Shown: positions 26,659-35,718, counted from the first letter of the stretch. The stretch: DNA of 64,000 bases from CAVSPO01 sp963730005 (GCA_963730005.1 CAVSPO010000012.1:186001-250000); one strand, 5' to 3'. The notes: generated by a model not told the origin, from the sequence alone. A program made the numbers and translations.

Positions 26659-27312
26659 CTAGGATGAGGCGCTTTGATCACCCGTCGGCAGCCTGGACTG
26701 CCGTTGCTGGGCCTGCGCTTCGGCCCGAGCGCCGGCGGACCACGCCGCATTCCAGGGCAGCAACCCCGGATAAGAAGCGTGCACTCCCTTGGCGATGAAC
26801 GCCGCAGCCACCACCTTCAAGGCGTCGCCGACCAGGAACGGGACGTTTGCCAACAGTGCCGCTTGCCAGCTGAGGTCGGCCGTCGCGACCATCCCGAGGA
26901 TACCGAGTGGGTAAAGCACCACGATGCCACCGATCGCATTGGCCAACACGCCGAACCACACCCGGTAGGGCGCGCCCTTGCGCCAGGTCAGGACGCCCAC
27001 CACCAGGGCGACGAGCACCCAGCCCAGCAGGAAACCCACGGTCGGGCCTGCAAACACTCCAATGCCACCACGTCCGCCGGCCAACAGCGGCAGACCCAAG
27101 GCGACCAGCGACAAGAACAACAGCTGGGAGGCGGCGCCCCGCCGAGCTCCCAGCACTGCGCCCGCCAGGATGGGGCCCAGCGACTGGGCTGTGATCGGAA
27201 CCGGGGCCAGTGGCAGGTAGACCGGCGGGATCAGTCCGAGAGCACCGGTGACGCCCGCGAACACTGCGATCATCGCGAGATCACGGGCTGGGAGTGCGCG
27301 CTGTTGTGCCAT
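26659..27312 (-). CDS. bioY: Biotin transporter substrate-binding subunit BioY
   Basis: 217-residue integral membrane S-component with six helices; PITAQSLGPILAGAVLGARRG and FAGPTVGFLLGW are characteristic BioY blocks. Binds biotin and, with BioM/BioN, imports it. ATG at 27312 (MAQQRALPARDLAMIAVFAG); the frame is open 51 codons upstream but lacks similarity. Charged Gln/Ala-rich C-terminal tail of about 25 residues. Propionate-forming bacteria depend on biotin for methylmalonyl-CoA carboxyltransferase, which makes uptake important. Divergent from sdhC across ~200 bp. Confidence 0.92.
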   Translation of the reverse strand: MAQQRALPARDLAMIAVFAGVTGALGLIPPVYLPLAPVPITAQSLGPILAGAVLGARRGAASQLLFLSLVALGLPLLAGGRGGIGVFAGPTVGFLLGWVLVALVVGVLTWRKGAPYRVWFGVLANAIGGIVVLYPLGILGMVATADLSWQAALLANVPFLVGDALKVVAAAFIAKGVHASYPGLLPWNAAWSAGARAEAQAQQRQSRLPTGDQSASS

Positions 27313-27510
27313 TGAGCAGACTTTGCCACCATCTGGCCGGGCTGACTGAGGCGCGTCACCGGCTGGACGGGCGCGCGGCGCGCAACAATCATCGAGCCGG
27401 AACAGCTGCTCCCCGGGCAGTGGTTCCCCGCTGCGTGGGTCGCTAAGCTGACATTCTGGGTTCACTTCAATCCCGGATCAATGTCGATCTGCTGAAAGGT
27501 TGAGCAAGAC

Positions 27511-28314
27511 ATGTCTGCCACCACCCGCGAGGCCGCCCAACCGGCCGACGCCGCTGACAGTGGGGCGCGCCGAGCAGTACCGAGGACGGCAGAGTTGCCG
27601 CCGGTTGATGCTGTAGCCACTCCGCAGAAACGCTCATGGCCCAACTGGGTACTGAAAACCGTGATGGCCGTGACCGGCTCGATCTGGGCGCTGTTCCTGT
27701 CGATCCACCTGGTCGGGAATCTGAAGGTCTACACCGGGGGCGAGCACTTCGACACCTACGCGCTGTGGCTCAAGCACGCCTTCGAGCCGCTGTTCCCCTA
27801 CCAGGGAGTGTTGTGGATCATGCGCGTGGTGCTGATCACCTGCCTTGTCTGCCACATCGCGGCTGGCTTCACCCTGTGGACCAGAGGACGAAAGGCTCGC
27901 GGGCCGATCCGCGCCAAGAGGCACGGCGGATATCGCTCCTTCAGCGCCTGGCTGATGCCGATCACCGGCGTCCTGATCCTGACGTTCCTCGGTTTCCACC
28001 TGATGGACCTCACCCTCGGCGCCCAACCGGTAGCCACCGAAGCCTTCCAGGCGAACACGTCCGAACAGGCCTTCGCATACCAGAACCTGATCGCGAGCTT
28101 CCAGCGGCCCTGGAGCGCCGCGATCTACATCGGGATGATGGTGTTCATCGCCATCCATCTCTCGCACGGCGTGGTCACCGTCGCATCCGACCTCGGCGCC
28201 ATGGGCCAACGCCTGCGCGCCCTGTTCGTCGTCCTCGCCGGCCTGGTCGCGGTCGCCATCCTGCTCGGCAACGCGTCCATCCCGATCGCCGTCCAGCTGG
28301 GAGTGCTGTCATGA
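27511..28314 (+). CDS. sdhC: Succinate dehydrogenase/fumarate reductase cytochrome b subunit
   Basis: 267 residues with an Ala/Pro-rich cytoplasmic N-terminus of about 40 residues, then five membrane helices. His residues in FLSIHLVGN, LVCHIAAGF, GFHLMDL and AIHLSHG are candidate axial ligands for two b hemes, typical of the diheme SdhC family (type B). Anchors the SdhAB domains and passes electrons to or from menaquinone. ATG 27511 follows AAAGG. Its TGA overlaps the sdhA ATG. Confidence 0.94.
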   Translation: MSATTREAAQPADAADSGARRAVPRTAELPPVDAVATPQKRSWPNWVLKTVMAVTGSIWALFLSIHLVGNLKVYTGGEHFDTYALWLKHAFEPLFPYQGVLWIMRVVLITCLVCHIAAGFTLWTRGRKARGPIRAKRHGGYRSFSAWLMPITGVLILTFLGFHLMDLTLGAQPVATEAFQANTSEQAFAYQNLIASFQRPWSAAIYIGMMVFIAIHLSHGVVTVASDLGAMGQRLRALFVVLAGLVAVAILLGNASIPIAVQLGVLS

Positions 28315-30299
28315 CCGTCTTCCACGCCCCTGCCTCGCAGGCTGCCGGCGTCCGCATCGGTGACGTCCTGGACGGCCGCGCGCCCGCCGGTGACCCCGTG
28401 ACCGCGTGGGATCGTCGCCGCGCCGAGTACAAACACGTGAGTCCGCTCAACAGCAAGAAGTTCACGGTCGTCGTGGTTGGCACCGGCCTGGCCGGCAGCG
28501 GGGCAGCTGCGGCTCTGGGAGAGCTCGGCTATGACGTGCACTCCTTCACCTTCCACGACGCCCCCCGTCGCGCCCACTCGGTGGCGGCACAAGGCGGCAT
28601 CAACTCCGCCCGGGCCCGCAAGGTCGACGGCGACTCCATCCACCAGTTCGTGGTGGACACCGTCAAGGGTGGCGACTTCCGCAGCCGCGAGGCAGACGAC
28701 TTCCGTCTCGGTGAGGAGTCGGTACGCGTCATCGACCACATGAACGCGATCGGCGCCCCGTTCGCGCGCGAGTACGGCGGCAACCTGACCACCCGCTCTT
28801 TCGGTGGCGTCCAGGTCAGCCGCACCTATTACACGCGTGGTCAGACCGGTCAGCAGCTGCAGATCGCCGGTGCCCAGGCCCTCCAACGGCAGGTGAAACG
28901 CGGCACGGTCAAGATGCACACCAACGCCGAGATGCTTGACCTGATCATGGTTCAGGGCCAGTGCCGCGGCGTCGTGGTGCGCGACATGGTGTCCGGCAAG
29001 ATCTACGCACAGCCGGCCCACGCGGTCATCCTGGCAACTGGCGGCTACGGCTCGGTCTACTTCCACTCGACCCTGGCGCTGAACTCCAACGCGTCAGCAG
29101 CGTGGCGGGCGCATCGGATGGGCGCCTACATGGCCTACCCGTCGATGGTGCAGTTCCATCCGACGGCGCTGCCGGTCTCGTCACACTGGCAGGCCAAGAC
29201 GATCCTGATGTCGGAGTCACTGCGCAACGACGGCCGGATCTGGGTTCCGAAGAAGCCCGGCGACGATCGAAATCCCAACGACATCCCCGAGGACGAGCGC
29301 GACTACTACTTGGAGCGCAAGTACCCGGCCTACGGCAACCTCAGCCCTCGTGACATCTCGTCGCGTGCGGCCAAGGAACAGATCGATTCCGGTCACGGAG
29401 TCGGCCCGATGCGCAACTCGGTCTACCTCGACTTCCGCGACGCCCTGCAGCGTCTCGGCAAGGACGTCCTGATGGAGCGCTACGGCAACCTGATGAAGAT
29501 GTACCACCACGCCGTCAACGAGGACCCGCTTGCGCAGCCGATGAGGATCTCCCCGTCGGGCCACTTCACCATGGGCGGGCTGTGGACCGACTACGACATG
29601 ATGAGTTCCATCCCCGGGCTGTTCGTGGGCGGCGAGGCCGGCTGGGCTTACCACGGTGCCAACCGGCTGGGCGCCAACTCGCTGCTGTCTGCCACCGTCG
29701 ACGGCTGGTTCACCCTGCCACGGTCAGTGCCCAACTATCTGGCCCCGCACCTGGGTGAGGCGCGCCCAGCCCTCACCGACACCGAGGTGCTGGACGCCGT
29801 CGACCGGGCCACCCAACGCGAGGAGGCGTTGCTGTCCATCAAGGGCAACCGCGGCCCGCAGGACTTCCATCGTGAACTTGGCGCCATCCTCTACGACGGC
29901 TGCGGCGTCGAACGCTCCCAGGAGAAGCTCGAGGCAGCGATCGCCAAGATCCGGGCACTGCGGTCGGAGTTCTGGCAGAACGTGTCCGTGCCGGGCACCG
30001 GCGACCGCCTCAACCAGGTGCTGACCAAGGCCGGCCGCGTGGCCGACTTCCTGGAGCTGGGCGAGCTGATGTGCATCGACGCGCTCGACCGGGACGAGTC
30101 CTGCGGCGCGCACTACCGCGTCGAGCACCAGGTGGAAGGCGAATGCCGTCGCGACGACGACAACTGGGCTTTCGTCTCGGCCTGGCAAAGCGATGGAGCC
30201 CCGCAGGGCGCCACGTCCGACCACACTCTCGAGTTCACCCGACACATGGAGCCCCTCGAGTTCACGGCCATTCCGTTGGCAAGGAGGAACTACAAGTGA
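28311..30299 (+). CDS. sdhA: Succinate dehydrogenase/fumarate reductase flavoprotein subunit
   Basis: 662-residue FAD subunit interconverting succinate and fumarate. FAD-binding GTGLAGSGAAAALGE, the histidine for covalent FAD in RRAHSVAAQGGINSA, substrate-site HPTALP, and C-terminal HYRVEHQ are visible. ATG at 28311 overlaps the sdhC stop by 4 bp; an open frame continues upstream but is a shadow of sdhC. In propionibacteria this complex carries out fumarate reduction in the Wood-Werkman cycle and succinate oxidation in air. Confidence 0.96.
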   Translation: MTVFHAPASQAAGVRIGDVLDGRAPAGDPVTAWDRRRAEYKHVSPLNSKKFTVVVVGTGLAGSGAAAALGELGYDVHSFTFHDAPRRAHSVAAQGGINSARARKVDGDSIHQFVVDTVKGGDFRSREADDFRLGEESVRVIDHMNAIGAPFAREYGGNLTTRSFGGVQVSRTYYTRGQTGQQLQIAGAQALQRQVKRGTVKMHTNAEMLDLIMVQGQCRGVVVRDMVSGKIYAQPAHAVILATGGYGSVYFHSTLALNSNASAAWRAHRMGAYMAYPSMVQFHPTALPVSSHWQAKTILMSESLRNDGRIWVPKKPGDDRNPNDIPEDERDYYLERKYPAYGNLSPRDISSRAAKEQIDSGHGVGPMRNSVYLDFRDALQRLGKDVLMERYGNLMKMYHHAVNEDPLAQPMRISPSGHFTMGGLWTDYDMMSSIPGLFVGGEAGWAYHGANRLGANSLLSATVDGWFTLPRSVPNYLAPHLGEARPALTDTEVLDAVDRATQREEALLSIKGNRGPQDFHRELGAILYDGCGVERSQEKLEAAIAKIRALRSEFWQNVSVPGTGDRLNQVLTKAGRVADFLELGELMCIDALDRDESCGAHYRVEHQVEGECRRDDDNWAFVSAWQSDGAPQGATSDHTLEFTRHMEPLEFTAIPLARRNYK

Positions 30300-31042
30300 A
30301 GCTGAATCTCCAGGTCTGGCGACAGGCTGGGCCCGACAGCGCGGGACGCTTCGAGAACTTCGCCGTTGACGACCTTGAGCCGAACATGAGCCTGTTGGAG
30401 CTGTTCGACAAGCTCAACGAGCAACTGACCGACGCCGGGAAGGATCCCGTCGCCTTCGAGTCCGACTGCCGGGAAGGCATCTGTGGCTCGTGTGGTGTGA
30501 CGGTCAACGGTCGCCCGCACGGCCCCGACCACAACACCCCCTCGTGCCACCAGCGGCTGCGTGGCTTCACGGACGGGTCGACGTTGCGCGTGGAGCCGTT
30601 GCGCTCGGGCGCATTCCCTGTGGTTCGCGACCTGGTCGTCGACCGTCGGGCACTGGATCGGGTCATCCAGGCCGGTGGCTGGGTGAGCGTCGACGCCGGC
30701 ACCGCACCCGACGCGGACGCGCTGCCGGTGGACCACGACACCGTCGAGCACGCCATGGACTACGCCGCCTGCATCGGCTGCGGCGCCTGCGTGGCAGCCT
30801 GCCCCAATGGTTCGGCGCACCTGTTCCTGGGGTCGAAAATGACACACATGGCGCTGTTGCCGATGCCGAAACAGGAACGGACGCGGCGTGGCCGCAACAT
30901 GGTGGAGCAGGCTGAGACCGAGTTCGGCCCGTGCAGCAACTACGGGGAGTGTTACCAGGTCTGCCCTGCCGAGGTGCCCTTCAGCGCCGTGGCCGCGGTG
31001 CAGAAGGAGCGACTGCGCTCTGCGTTGCAGCGCAAGCTCTGA
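30296..31042 (+). CDS. sdhB: Succinate dehydrogenase/fumarate reductase iron-sulfur subunit
   Basis: 248 residues. [2Fe-2S] cysteines in CREGICGSCG plus Cys of TPSCHQR; second-domain clusters CIGCGACVAACPN and CSNYGECYQVCPAEV for the [4Fe-4S] and [3Fe-4S] centres. Start GTG at 30296, overlapping the sdhA stop (GTGA) after AAGGAGGA. Transfers electrons between FAD and the SdhC hemes. Followed by a near-perfect terminator hairpin. Confidence 0.96.
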   Translation: MKLNLQVWRQAGPDSAGRFENFAVDDLEPNMSLLELFDKLNEQLTDAGKDPVAFESDCREGICGSCGVTVNGRPHGPDHNTPSCHQRLRGFTDGSTLRVEPLRSGAFPVVRDLVVDRRALDRVIQAGGWVSVDAGTAPDADALPVDHDTVEHAMDYAACIGCGACVAACPNGSAHLFLGSKMTHMALLPMPKQERTRRGRNMVEQAETEFGPCSNYGECYQVCPAEVPFSAVAAVQKERLRSALQRKL

Positions 31043-31054
31043 CCCAACCCAAGA

Positions 31055-31092
31055 CGTGTGGGGCGCCCAGACCAGTCTGGGCGCCCCACACG
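31055..31092. terminator. Bidirectional terminator after sdhCAB
   Basis: 18-bp perfect inverted repeat (31055-31072 with 31075-31092, 2-nt centre) between the convergent sdhB and the small unknown gene at 31116. Very GC-rich with weak T-runs; likely serves both strands. Confidence 0.8.
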
Positions 31093-31115
31093 CTTTGTGC
31101 CAGCACCAATGTGCG

Positions 31116-31631
31116 CTAGACGATGCCCTGGTCCAGCGCGATTCGGTCGGCCATCTTCAGCACCTTGACGAAGTCCTGCCATTCCATCCAGCGAATCGTG
31201 AAGTGGAAGGGGCCGTCGCTGATCACCGAGATGGTGACGATCCGTGGCGACGTCCGTCGGGCAGCCAGGCCGGTCTTGATCAGCGGCTCCACGTCAGGGT
31301 TGCCGAAATCCGGGGACACGAACTCACCGCGGCAGAACAGCAGGTCTGCGCCGTCCTCGTCCATGAACTCCACCACCGTGGTGGCGGAGGCTGACTCAAC
31401 ACGGTTCTCGCCCTTGCCAACGATCAGCGGCACGAACGCCGGCACCTTGGAGAAGATCGCGTGCAGTGAAGGGATCTTGGTGAACTTGATCCATTCGCTC
31501 TGCGGAGCAAAGGCCAGGGTCACCGGCGCCAGGTAGCGCAGTCCCTTCGTCGTCTCGGGTGAGGCCTCGCGAACGCTGGCCTTCGCCTCAATCAACTTCG
31601 CGAACCGTTCCACAGCCTGTCGATCCAGCAT
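31116..31631 (-). CDS. Conserved-looking protein of unknown function
   Basis: 171 residues, soluble, no signal peptide, no motif I recognise. Composition and codon use match real genes. Features seen: an N-terminal amphipathic helix (MLDRQAVERFAKLIEAK), beta-rich middle, and an aromatic C-terminal stretch (FHFTIRWMEWQDFVKVLKM). Convergent with sdhCAB and divergent from the HNH gene across an AT-rich 140 bp (TATCAATATATCC), a likely promoter zone. No function is proposed. Confidence 0.6.
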   Translation of the reverse strand: MLDRQAVERFAKLIEAKASVREASPETTKGLRYLAPVTLAFAPQSEWIKFTKIPSLHAIFSKVPAFVPLIVGKGENRVESASATTVVEFMDEDGADLLFCRGEFVSPDFGNPDVEPLIKTGLAARRTSPRIVTISVISDGPFHFTIRWMEWQDFVKVLKMADRIALDQGIV

Positions 31632-31771
31632 TCTTTGAACCTCTCGCTCGTTCGGGCGCCGCTGCCCGTATCAATATATCCAGCTTGGCCACCTTCGGCG
31701 CGCTGCTGTCGAGAGTCACTGCACCGGCAGGCCTCTGGTTGGGAGAAGATGAGGCAGCAAGGGAGGTCGAG

Positions 31772-32485
31772 TTGAGAGGCACGCGCTGGTGGCCGGAAGT
31801 GCTGATCGTCGTCGCTGTGGTCGCAGCGTTGCTGGGCAGTTGGTGGCTTGGTAGGACGAGCCCTCCAGCGCCTGCGCCACCCTCCCCTGCCGCCTCCCCC
31901 ATGACCTCCGACGGCACTGCTCTGGAGACAGCGCGGCAGTTGATGATCCGGGGGCGGTCACCACGGACCGGTTACGAACGAGCGTTGTTCGGCGACGGGT
32001 GGGTGGACGTCGACCGCAACGACTGCGACACCCGCAACGACATCCTCAATCGCGACCTCACCGAGGTCGCCCACAAGGACGGCGCGCGTGGCTGCGTGGT
32101 CCGTGCCGGGGTCCTGCTGGACCCCTACTCCGGGGAACGGATCCACTTCGTCAGGGGCAGCACGACCAGTGACGAGGTGCAGATCGACCACGTGGTCGCC
32201 CTCGGTGACGCGTGGCAGAAGGGCGCCCAGACTTGGGACACGGACCAGCGCATCGCCTTCGCGAACGACCCGTTGAACCTGCTGGCTGTGTCCGGCGTGC
32301 TCAACCACCGCAAGGGCGACAGCGACACGGCCACCTGGCTGCCTCCCAACAAGGGCTACCGGTGCCAGTTCGTGGCCCGGCAGGTCGCGGTCAAACACCG
32401 CTACGACCTGTGGACCACCCAGCCAGAACAGGATGCGATGGTCCGGGTGTTGTCGGCCTGCCCAGACGAGCCGCTGCCCCACTGA
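31772..32485 (+). CDS. Membrane-anchored or secreted HNH endonuclease family protein (DUF1524-like)
   Basis: 237 residues from TTG at 31772, supported by GGGAGG 5 nt upstream. N-terminal hydrophobic helix (VLIVVAVVAALLGSWWLG) then a Pro/Ala/Ser linker and a nuclease-like domain: paired cysteines (DCDTRND, GCVV), the HNH-type core VQIDHVVALGDAW, NDPLNLLAV and NHRKGDSDTATWLPP. Many actinobacteria secrete such proteins; proposed role is extracellular DNA degradation. Stands alone; 74 bp before the flavin electron-transfer operon. Confidence 0.8.
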   Translation: MRGTRWWPEVLIVVAVVAALLGSWWLGRTSPPAPAPPSPAASPMTSDGTALETARQLMIRGRSPRTGYERALFGDGWVDVDRNDCDTRNDILNRDLTEVAHKDGARGCVVRAGVLLDPYSGERIHFVRGSTTSDEVQIDHVVALGDAWQKGAQTWDTDQRIAFANDPLNLLAVSGVLNHRKGDSDTATWLPPNKGYRCQFVARQVAVKHRYDLWTTQPEQDAMVRVLSACPDEPLPH

Positions 32486-32512
32486 GCACCAGGACAAGCA
32501 CCCGGTCTTCAA

Positions 32513-32533
32513 TGCGAAAGCACAGCTTTCGCA
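32513..32533. promoter_or_regulatory. 21-bp palindrome before the flavin electron-transfer operon
   Basis: TGCGAAAG and CTTTCGCA (32513-32520, 32526-32533) are perfectly complementary around a 5-nt centre, 26 bp before the ferric-reductase-like start. No U-run follows, so an operator is as likely as a terminator for the HNH gene. Confidence 0.4.
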
Positions 32534-32559
32534 CAGAATCCGGCGGCATTCTTGGAGAC

Positions 32560-34032
32560 ATGAACCACCCAGTCTCATGGCCCGCGGCGCCCGACCGGCC
32601 TGGACTGCCGGCCGGTGCTCCGGCGAGGGCACTGCCGGAGCCCGTTGCTGACAGCCCGGACTACCACCGTCAAGGCGTGGCCCGCCGTCGACGCATCGAT
32701 CTGATCGACGTCGCGCTCACGGTGCTGTGCGTCGTCCCGGTGGCCGTCTTCGTCGCTCAGGACGGGATCGACACGCTGACCAGCGTCCCCGGCTTCGTCA
32801 AGTCGGTGGGAATGCTCACCGGCCTGGTCGCAATGGCGCTGCTGCTGGAAATGGTGCTGCTGGCTGCGCGGATCCCCTTCGTGGACCACGCAATCGGACA
32901 CGATCACGCGCTGCTGAAGCACCGACGCCTCACGGTGGCCGCATTGATTCTGCTGTTCGTGCACGCGATCGGACTGCTCGTCAGCTACGCCATGACCGAC
33001 AAGCTCGGCCTCTTCGCCGAATTCTCCGGTTTGTGGACTTTGGGTGACTTCGTGCTGGCCGTGCTGGGCCTCGGCCTGTTCTGTCTGGTTGGAATGACGT
33101 CGTGGACGGTCACCAAGAGACACCTGCCGCACGAGGGCTGGTTCGTCCTGCACCTGCTCAGCTACGCGGCCCTCGCCGTCTCCATTCCCCACCAGTTCAG
33201 CATGAGCGGGATGTTCGCCACCGGGCTCGCGCGCTGGTACTGGATGGGCTTCATCGCCGTGACGGCTTTCTGCCTGCTGCACTTTCGGGTCCTGACCCCG
33301 CTGTTCAACAGCCTGGACCACAGACTGTTCGTCAGCGCCACCGAGCCTGCCGGCCCGGACACCGTCAACATCTACCTGAGCGGCCGGAATCTGCGAGGGC
33401 TGGGCTTGCAGGCCGGACAATTCTTCCATTTTCGGTTCCTGACCCGGCGTTTGTGGTGGCACGAGCACCCGTTCTCGACCAGCAGCGGCTTGTTCACCAA
33501 CGCCGCCGGTCAGGACACCTTTCGAATCACGGTCCGCAACCTGGGCAAGGGCACCGCGGAACTGATCCGTGTTCGCCCGGGCGCGAAGGTATCGTTCGAG
33601 GGCCCCTATGGCGTCTTCAGTGATCGGGCACGCACCCGTGACGACTTGGTGCTGGTGGGCGCGGGCGTGGGAATCGCCCCGATCCGCGCGCTGCTGGACG
33701 GAACCAACACCGTCCCGGGACGCGCCCTGGTGGTGCTGCGTGCTCGCACCCCAACCGAGCTGTTCCTGCTTGACGAGTTCCGCGTCAGCTGCGCGCTGCG
33801 GGGCATCACCCTCGTGACCTTGATCGGTGACCCCGGCACCAACGTCCGCACCGGGCTGAGCTGGTCGAGCATCCACCAGCCGACACTGCGTCTGGCCGAG
33901 CTGGCCCCCTGGGCCCCCGACGCCGACATCTTCATCTGCGGCCCACAGCAGTGGGCCGACCAGACGATCGCCGAGGCTGTCGCCTGCGGTGTACCCCGAA
34001 CCCAGATCCACGACGAAAGGTTTGCCTGGTGA
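32560..34032 (+). CDS. Ferric-reductase-like transmembrane flavocytochrome with FAD/NAD domain
   Basis: 490 residues. After a 45-residue cytoplasmic N-terminus come about six membrane helices with candidate heme histidines (FVHAIGLLVSYA, WFVLHLLSYA, IPHQF), then a ferredoxin-reductase-type module: FAD motif HPFSTSSG, NAD(P)-binding VLVGAGVGIAPIRALL, C-terminal ICGPQQW. It can move electrons from cytosolic NAD(P)H across the membrane. ATG 32560 follows TTGGAG. Its stop overlaps the GTG of the FMN-binding protein, which is likely its extracytoplasmic electron acceptor. Confidence 0.87.
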   Translation: MNHPVSWPAAPDRPGLPAGAPARALPEPVADSPDYHRQGVARRRRIDLIDVALTVLCVVPVAVFVAQDGIDTLTSVPGFVKSVGMLTGLVAMALLLEMVLLAARIPFVDHAIGHDHALLKHRRLTVAALILLFVHAIGLLVSYAMTDKLGLFAEFSGLWTLGDFVLAVLGLGLFCLVGMTSWTVTKRHLPHEGWFVLHLLSYAALAVSIPHQFSMSGMFATGLARWYWMGFIAVTAFCLLHFRVLTPLFNSLDHRLFVSATEPAGPDTVNIYLSGRNLRGLGLQAGQFFHFRFLTRRLWWHEHPFSTSSGLFTNAAGQDTFRITVRNLGKGTAELIRVRPGAKVSFEGPYGVFSDRARTRDDLVLVGAGVGIAPIRALLDGTNTVPGRALVVLRARTPTELFLLDEFRVSCALRGITLVTLIGDPGTNVRTGLSWSSIHQPTLRLAELAPWAPDADIFICGPQQWADQTIAEAVACGVPRTQIHDERFAW

Positions 34033-34559
34033 GTACGAGAGCGAAAGTCGTCTCGGCGGTGGCCTCGGCCGGAATCCTGCTGATCGGCTGGCAGGCGGCC
34101 ACCAACAGCCGCGAAGCAGTCCCTGTCGACTCCCCCGAGGTGACCAGCGTCAACCCGACAGCAGTGCCCAGCACAGCGAGCCCCGATGGGTCCACCGTCC
34201 GCCCGGCCCAGCGCTCCGAATCGGCAAGCGCACCCGCGGCCCCCAGCTCTGCGGCTGCTGCGAGCAACTCCGCCAGTCGGTACGCAGATGGCAGCTACAC
34301 GGGTGCCCCCGGCAGCAACCGTTTCGGTTCCTGGACGGTGACGGTCACGATCGCCGACGGGCGGATCAGTGAGGTGTCCGCCAGCACCACCGCCAACGAT
34401 TCTCGCTCCCAGTCGATCAACGACCGTGCCGCACCAGCGCTGAGAGCCGCCGTCCTTGAGACACAGGGCGCCCAGGTCAACACGATCTCGGGAGCCACCC
34501 TGACGTCCGGCAGTTACCTGGAGAGCCTGCAGTCGGCCCTGGATCAGGCAACGGCATGA
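34029..34559 (+). CDS. Extracytoplasmic FMN-binding domain protein
   Basis: 176 residues: N-terminal membrane anchor/signal (VVSAVASAGILLIGW), long Ser/Ala/Pro linker, then an FMN-bind domain with the target motif SGATLTSGSY, where the first Thr is the expected site of covalent FMN attachment by ApbE. GTG at 34029 overlaps the upstream stop; its own stop overlaps the apbE ATG. Probably shuttles electrons outside the membrane to an unknown acceptor. Confidence 0.9.
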   Translation: MSTRAKVVSAVASAGILLIGWQAATNSREAVPVDSPEVTSVNPTAVPSTASPDGSTVRPAQRSESASAPAAPSSAAAASNSASRYADGSYTGAPGSNRFGSWTVTVTIADGRISEVSASTTANDSRSQSINDRAAPALRAAVLETQGAQVNTISGATLTSGSYLESLQSALDQATA

Positions 34560-35350
34560 CAAGACCTGACCTGCCCCGCCCCCGTGGCGACAGGGTGGTG
34601 CTGCGGGACGAGCCCACGGTGCTCGTCTTCGAAACGATGGGCACCGTGGCGAGTGTGGCCGTCCCGACGGGCCTGGGCAGAGCCGCCCGCATCGCACTGC
34701 TTGCGGAGTTCGACCGGATCGAGTGCCGCTTCACCATGCACGACCCTGGCTCCGAGGCGATGCGGGTGAGCAGCGGTGAGTTGGCGGTGGACGACGCCAG
34801 CGCCGAGTACCGGGCGGTGCACGCACAGGCCCAGGACTGGGTCCTCGACACCGCGGGAGCCTTCACGCCGTTTCCGCCCGCCGGCGGAGTCGACTTGACC
34901 GGAATCGTCAAAGCCCTGGCCATCCAGGCCGGGGGTTCGATTCTCGACGCAGCCACCGCCCACTGGTGCCTCAACGTTGGTGGTGACATCCTGGCTCGCG
35001 GCGACGCCGGACCAGAACAGCCCTGGGTTGCCGGCATCGTGAACCCTGCGGACCGCACCGAACTCGTCGCCGCGTTCACCCTCACCCCACCACTGCGGTC
35101 GATGGCCACGTCGGGCTACTCCGAACGGGGGGACCACATCTGGGGGCTGGTTGCCGCAGCCCCACCCGAGGTTCGATTCAGCCAGGTCACCGTGGTGGCA
35201 GGCGACATCGTCGTAGCCGACGTGCTGGCGACAGCCATCCTGGCCGGTGGCCCTGCCACACTGGACGCCGCGCTCGTCAGGCACCCGATGGAAGTCATGG
35301 CGATCGGCGCAGACGGATCCATCCGGGCCACTGATGGTTTCCGGACCTGA
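34556..35350 (+). CDS. apbE: FAD:protein FMN transferase
   Basis: 264 residues, shorter than the usual ~330. ApbE blocks are visible: ETMGTVASV near the N-terminus, DLTGIVKALAIQ (family DLGGIAKGxA), NVGGDILARG for the nucleotide site. No signal peptide is seen, so modification may happen on the cytoplasmic side before export, or the protein uses an unrecognised route. Overlaps the FMN-binding gene by 4 bp; the substrate is almost surely that neighbour. Confidence 0.9.
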   Translation: MTRPDLPRPRGDRVVLRDEPTVLVFETMGTVASVAVPTGLGRAARIALLAEFDRIECRFTMHDPGSEAMRVSSGELAVDDASAEYRAVHAQAQDWVLDTAGAFTPFPPAGGVDLTGIVKALAIQAGGSILDAATAHWCLNVGGDILARGDAGPEQPWVAGIVNPADRTELVAAFTLTPPLRSMATSGYSERGDHIWGLVAAAPPEVRFSQVTVVAGDIVVADVLATAILAGGPATLDAALVRHPMEVMAIGADGSIRATDGFRT

Positions 35351-35365
35351 CGAGGCTGCGTCGGG

Positions 35366-35668
35366 TCAGCCAGCCTCGATGGCAGCTTCGAGGCGTTCCA
35401 GCTTCCCGGTCAGCTCGGCGCCGAAACCGGGCCTGATGTCGGCCTTCAGGACCAACGACACCCGTGGCCCGAACTCGCCGACCACCTCGCAGGCCTGCTT
35501 GACCACGGCCATGCATTCCTCCCAGCTGCCCTCGATCGTGGTGAACATCGAGTCGGTGCGATTGGGCAGCCCGGACGCGCGGACGACCTTGACCGCAGCA
35601 GCGACGGCGTCATGCACCGAACCGTGTTCGCCACTCGTGGACGGGCTGACTGAGAAGGCAACGAGCAT
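35366..35668 (-). CDS. Thiamine-binding protein, MTH1187/YkoF-like family
   Basis: 100-residue ferredoxin-like-fold protein of PF01910 (formerly DUF77), members of which bind thiamine or its pyrimidine part. Seen: N-terminal strand LVAFSVSPS, the SVHDAVAAAVKVVRASGL helix, and the MFTTIEGSW block. ATG at 35668. It lies downstream of the nitronate monooxygenase-like gene's 3' end, same strand. No thiamine transporter is nearby. Confidence 0.75.
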   Translation of the reverse strand: MLVAFSVSPSTSGEHGSVHDAVAAAVKVVRASGLPNRTDSMFTTIEGSWEECMAVVKQACEVVGEFGPRVSLVLKADIRPGFGAELTGKLERLEAAIEAG

Positions 35669-35718
35669 GACGCCATGCTAGGCCACGCGGCCCACGTCCT
35701 TGACAGGTGGTTTGATGG

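Noticed and set aside
25327..27312. Cobalt or nickel ECF transporter
   Set aside because: The S-component carries BioY motifs, so biotin is the better call.
32513..32533. Rho-independent terminator for the HNH gene
   Set aside because: The stem is short and lacks a U-run; kept only as an operator-like palindrome.
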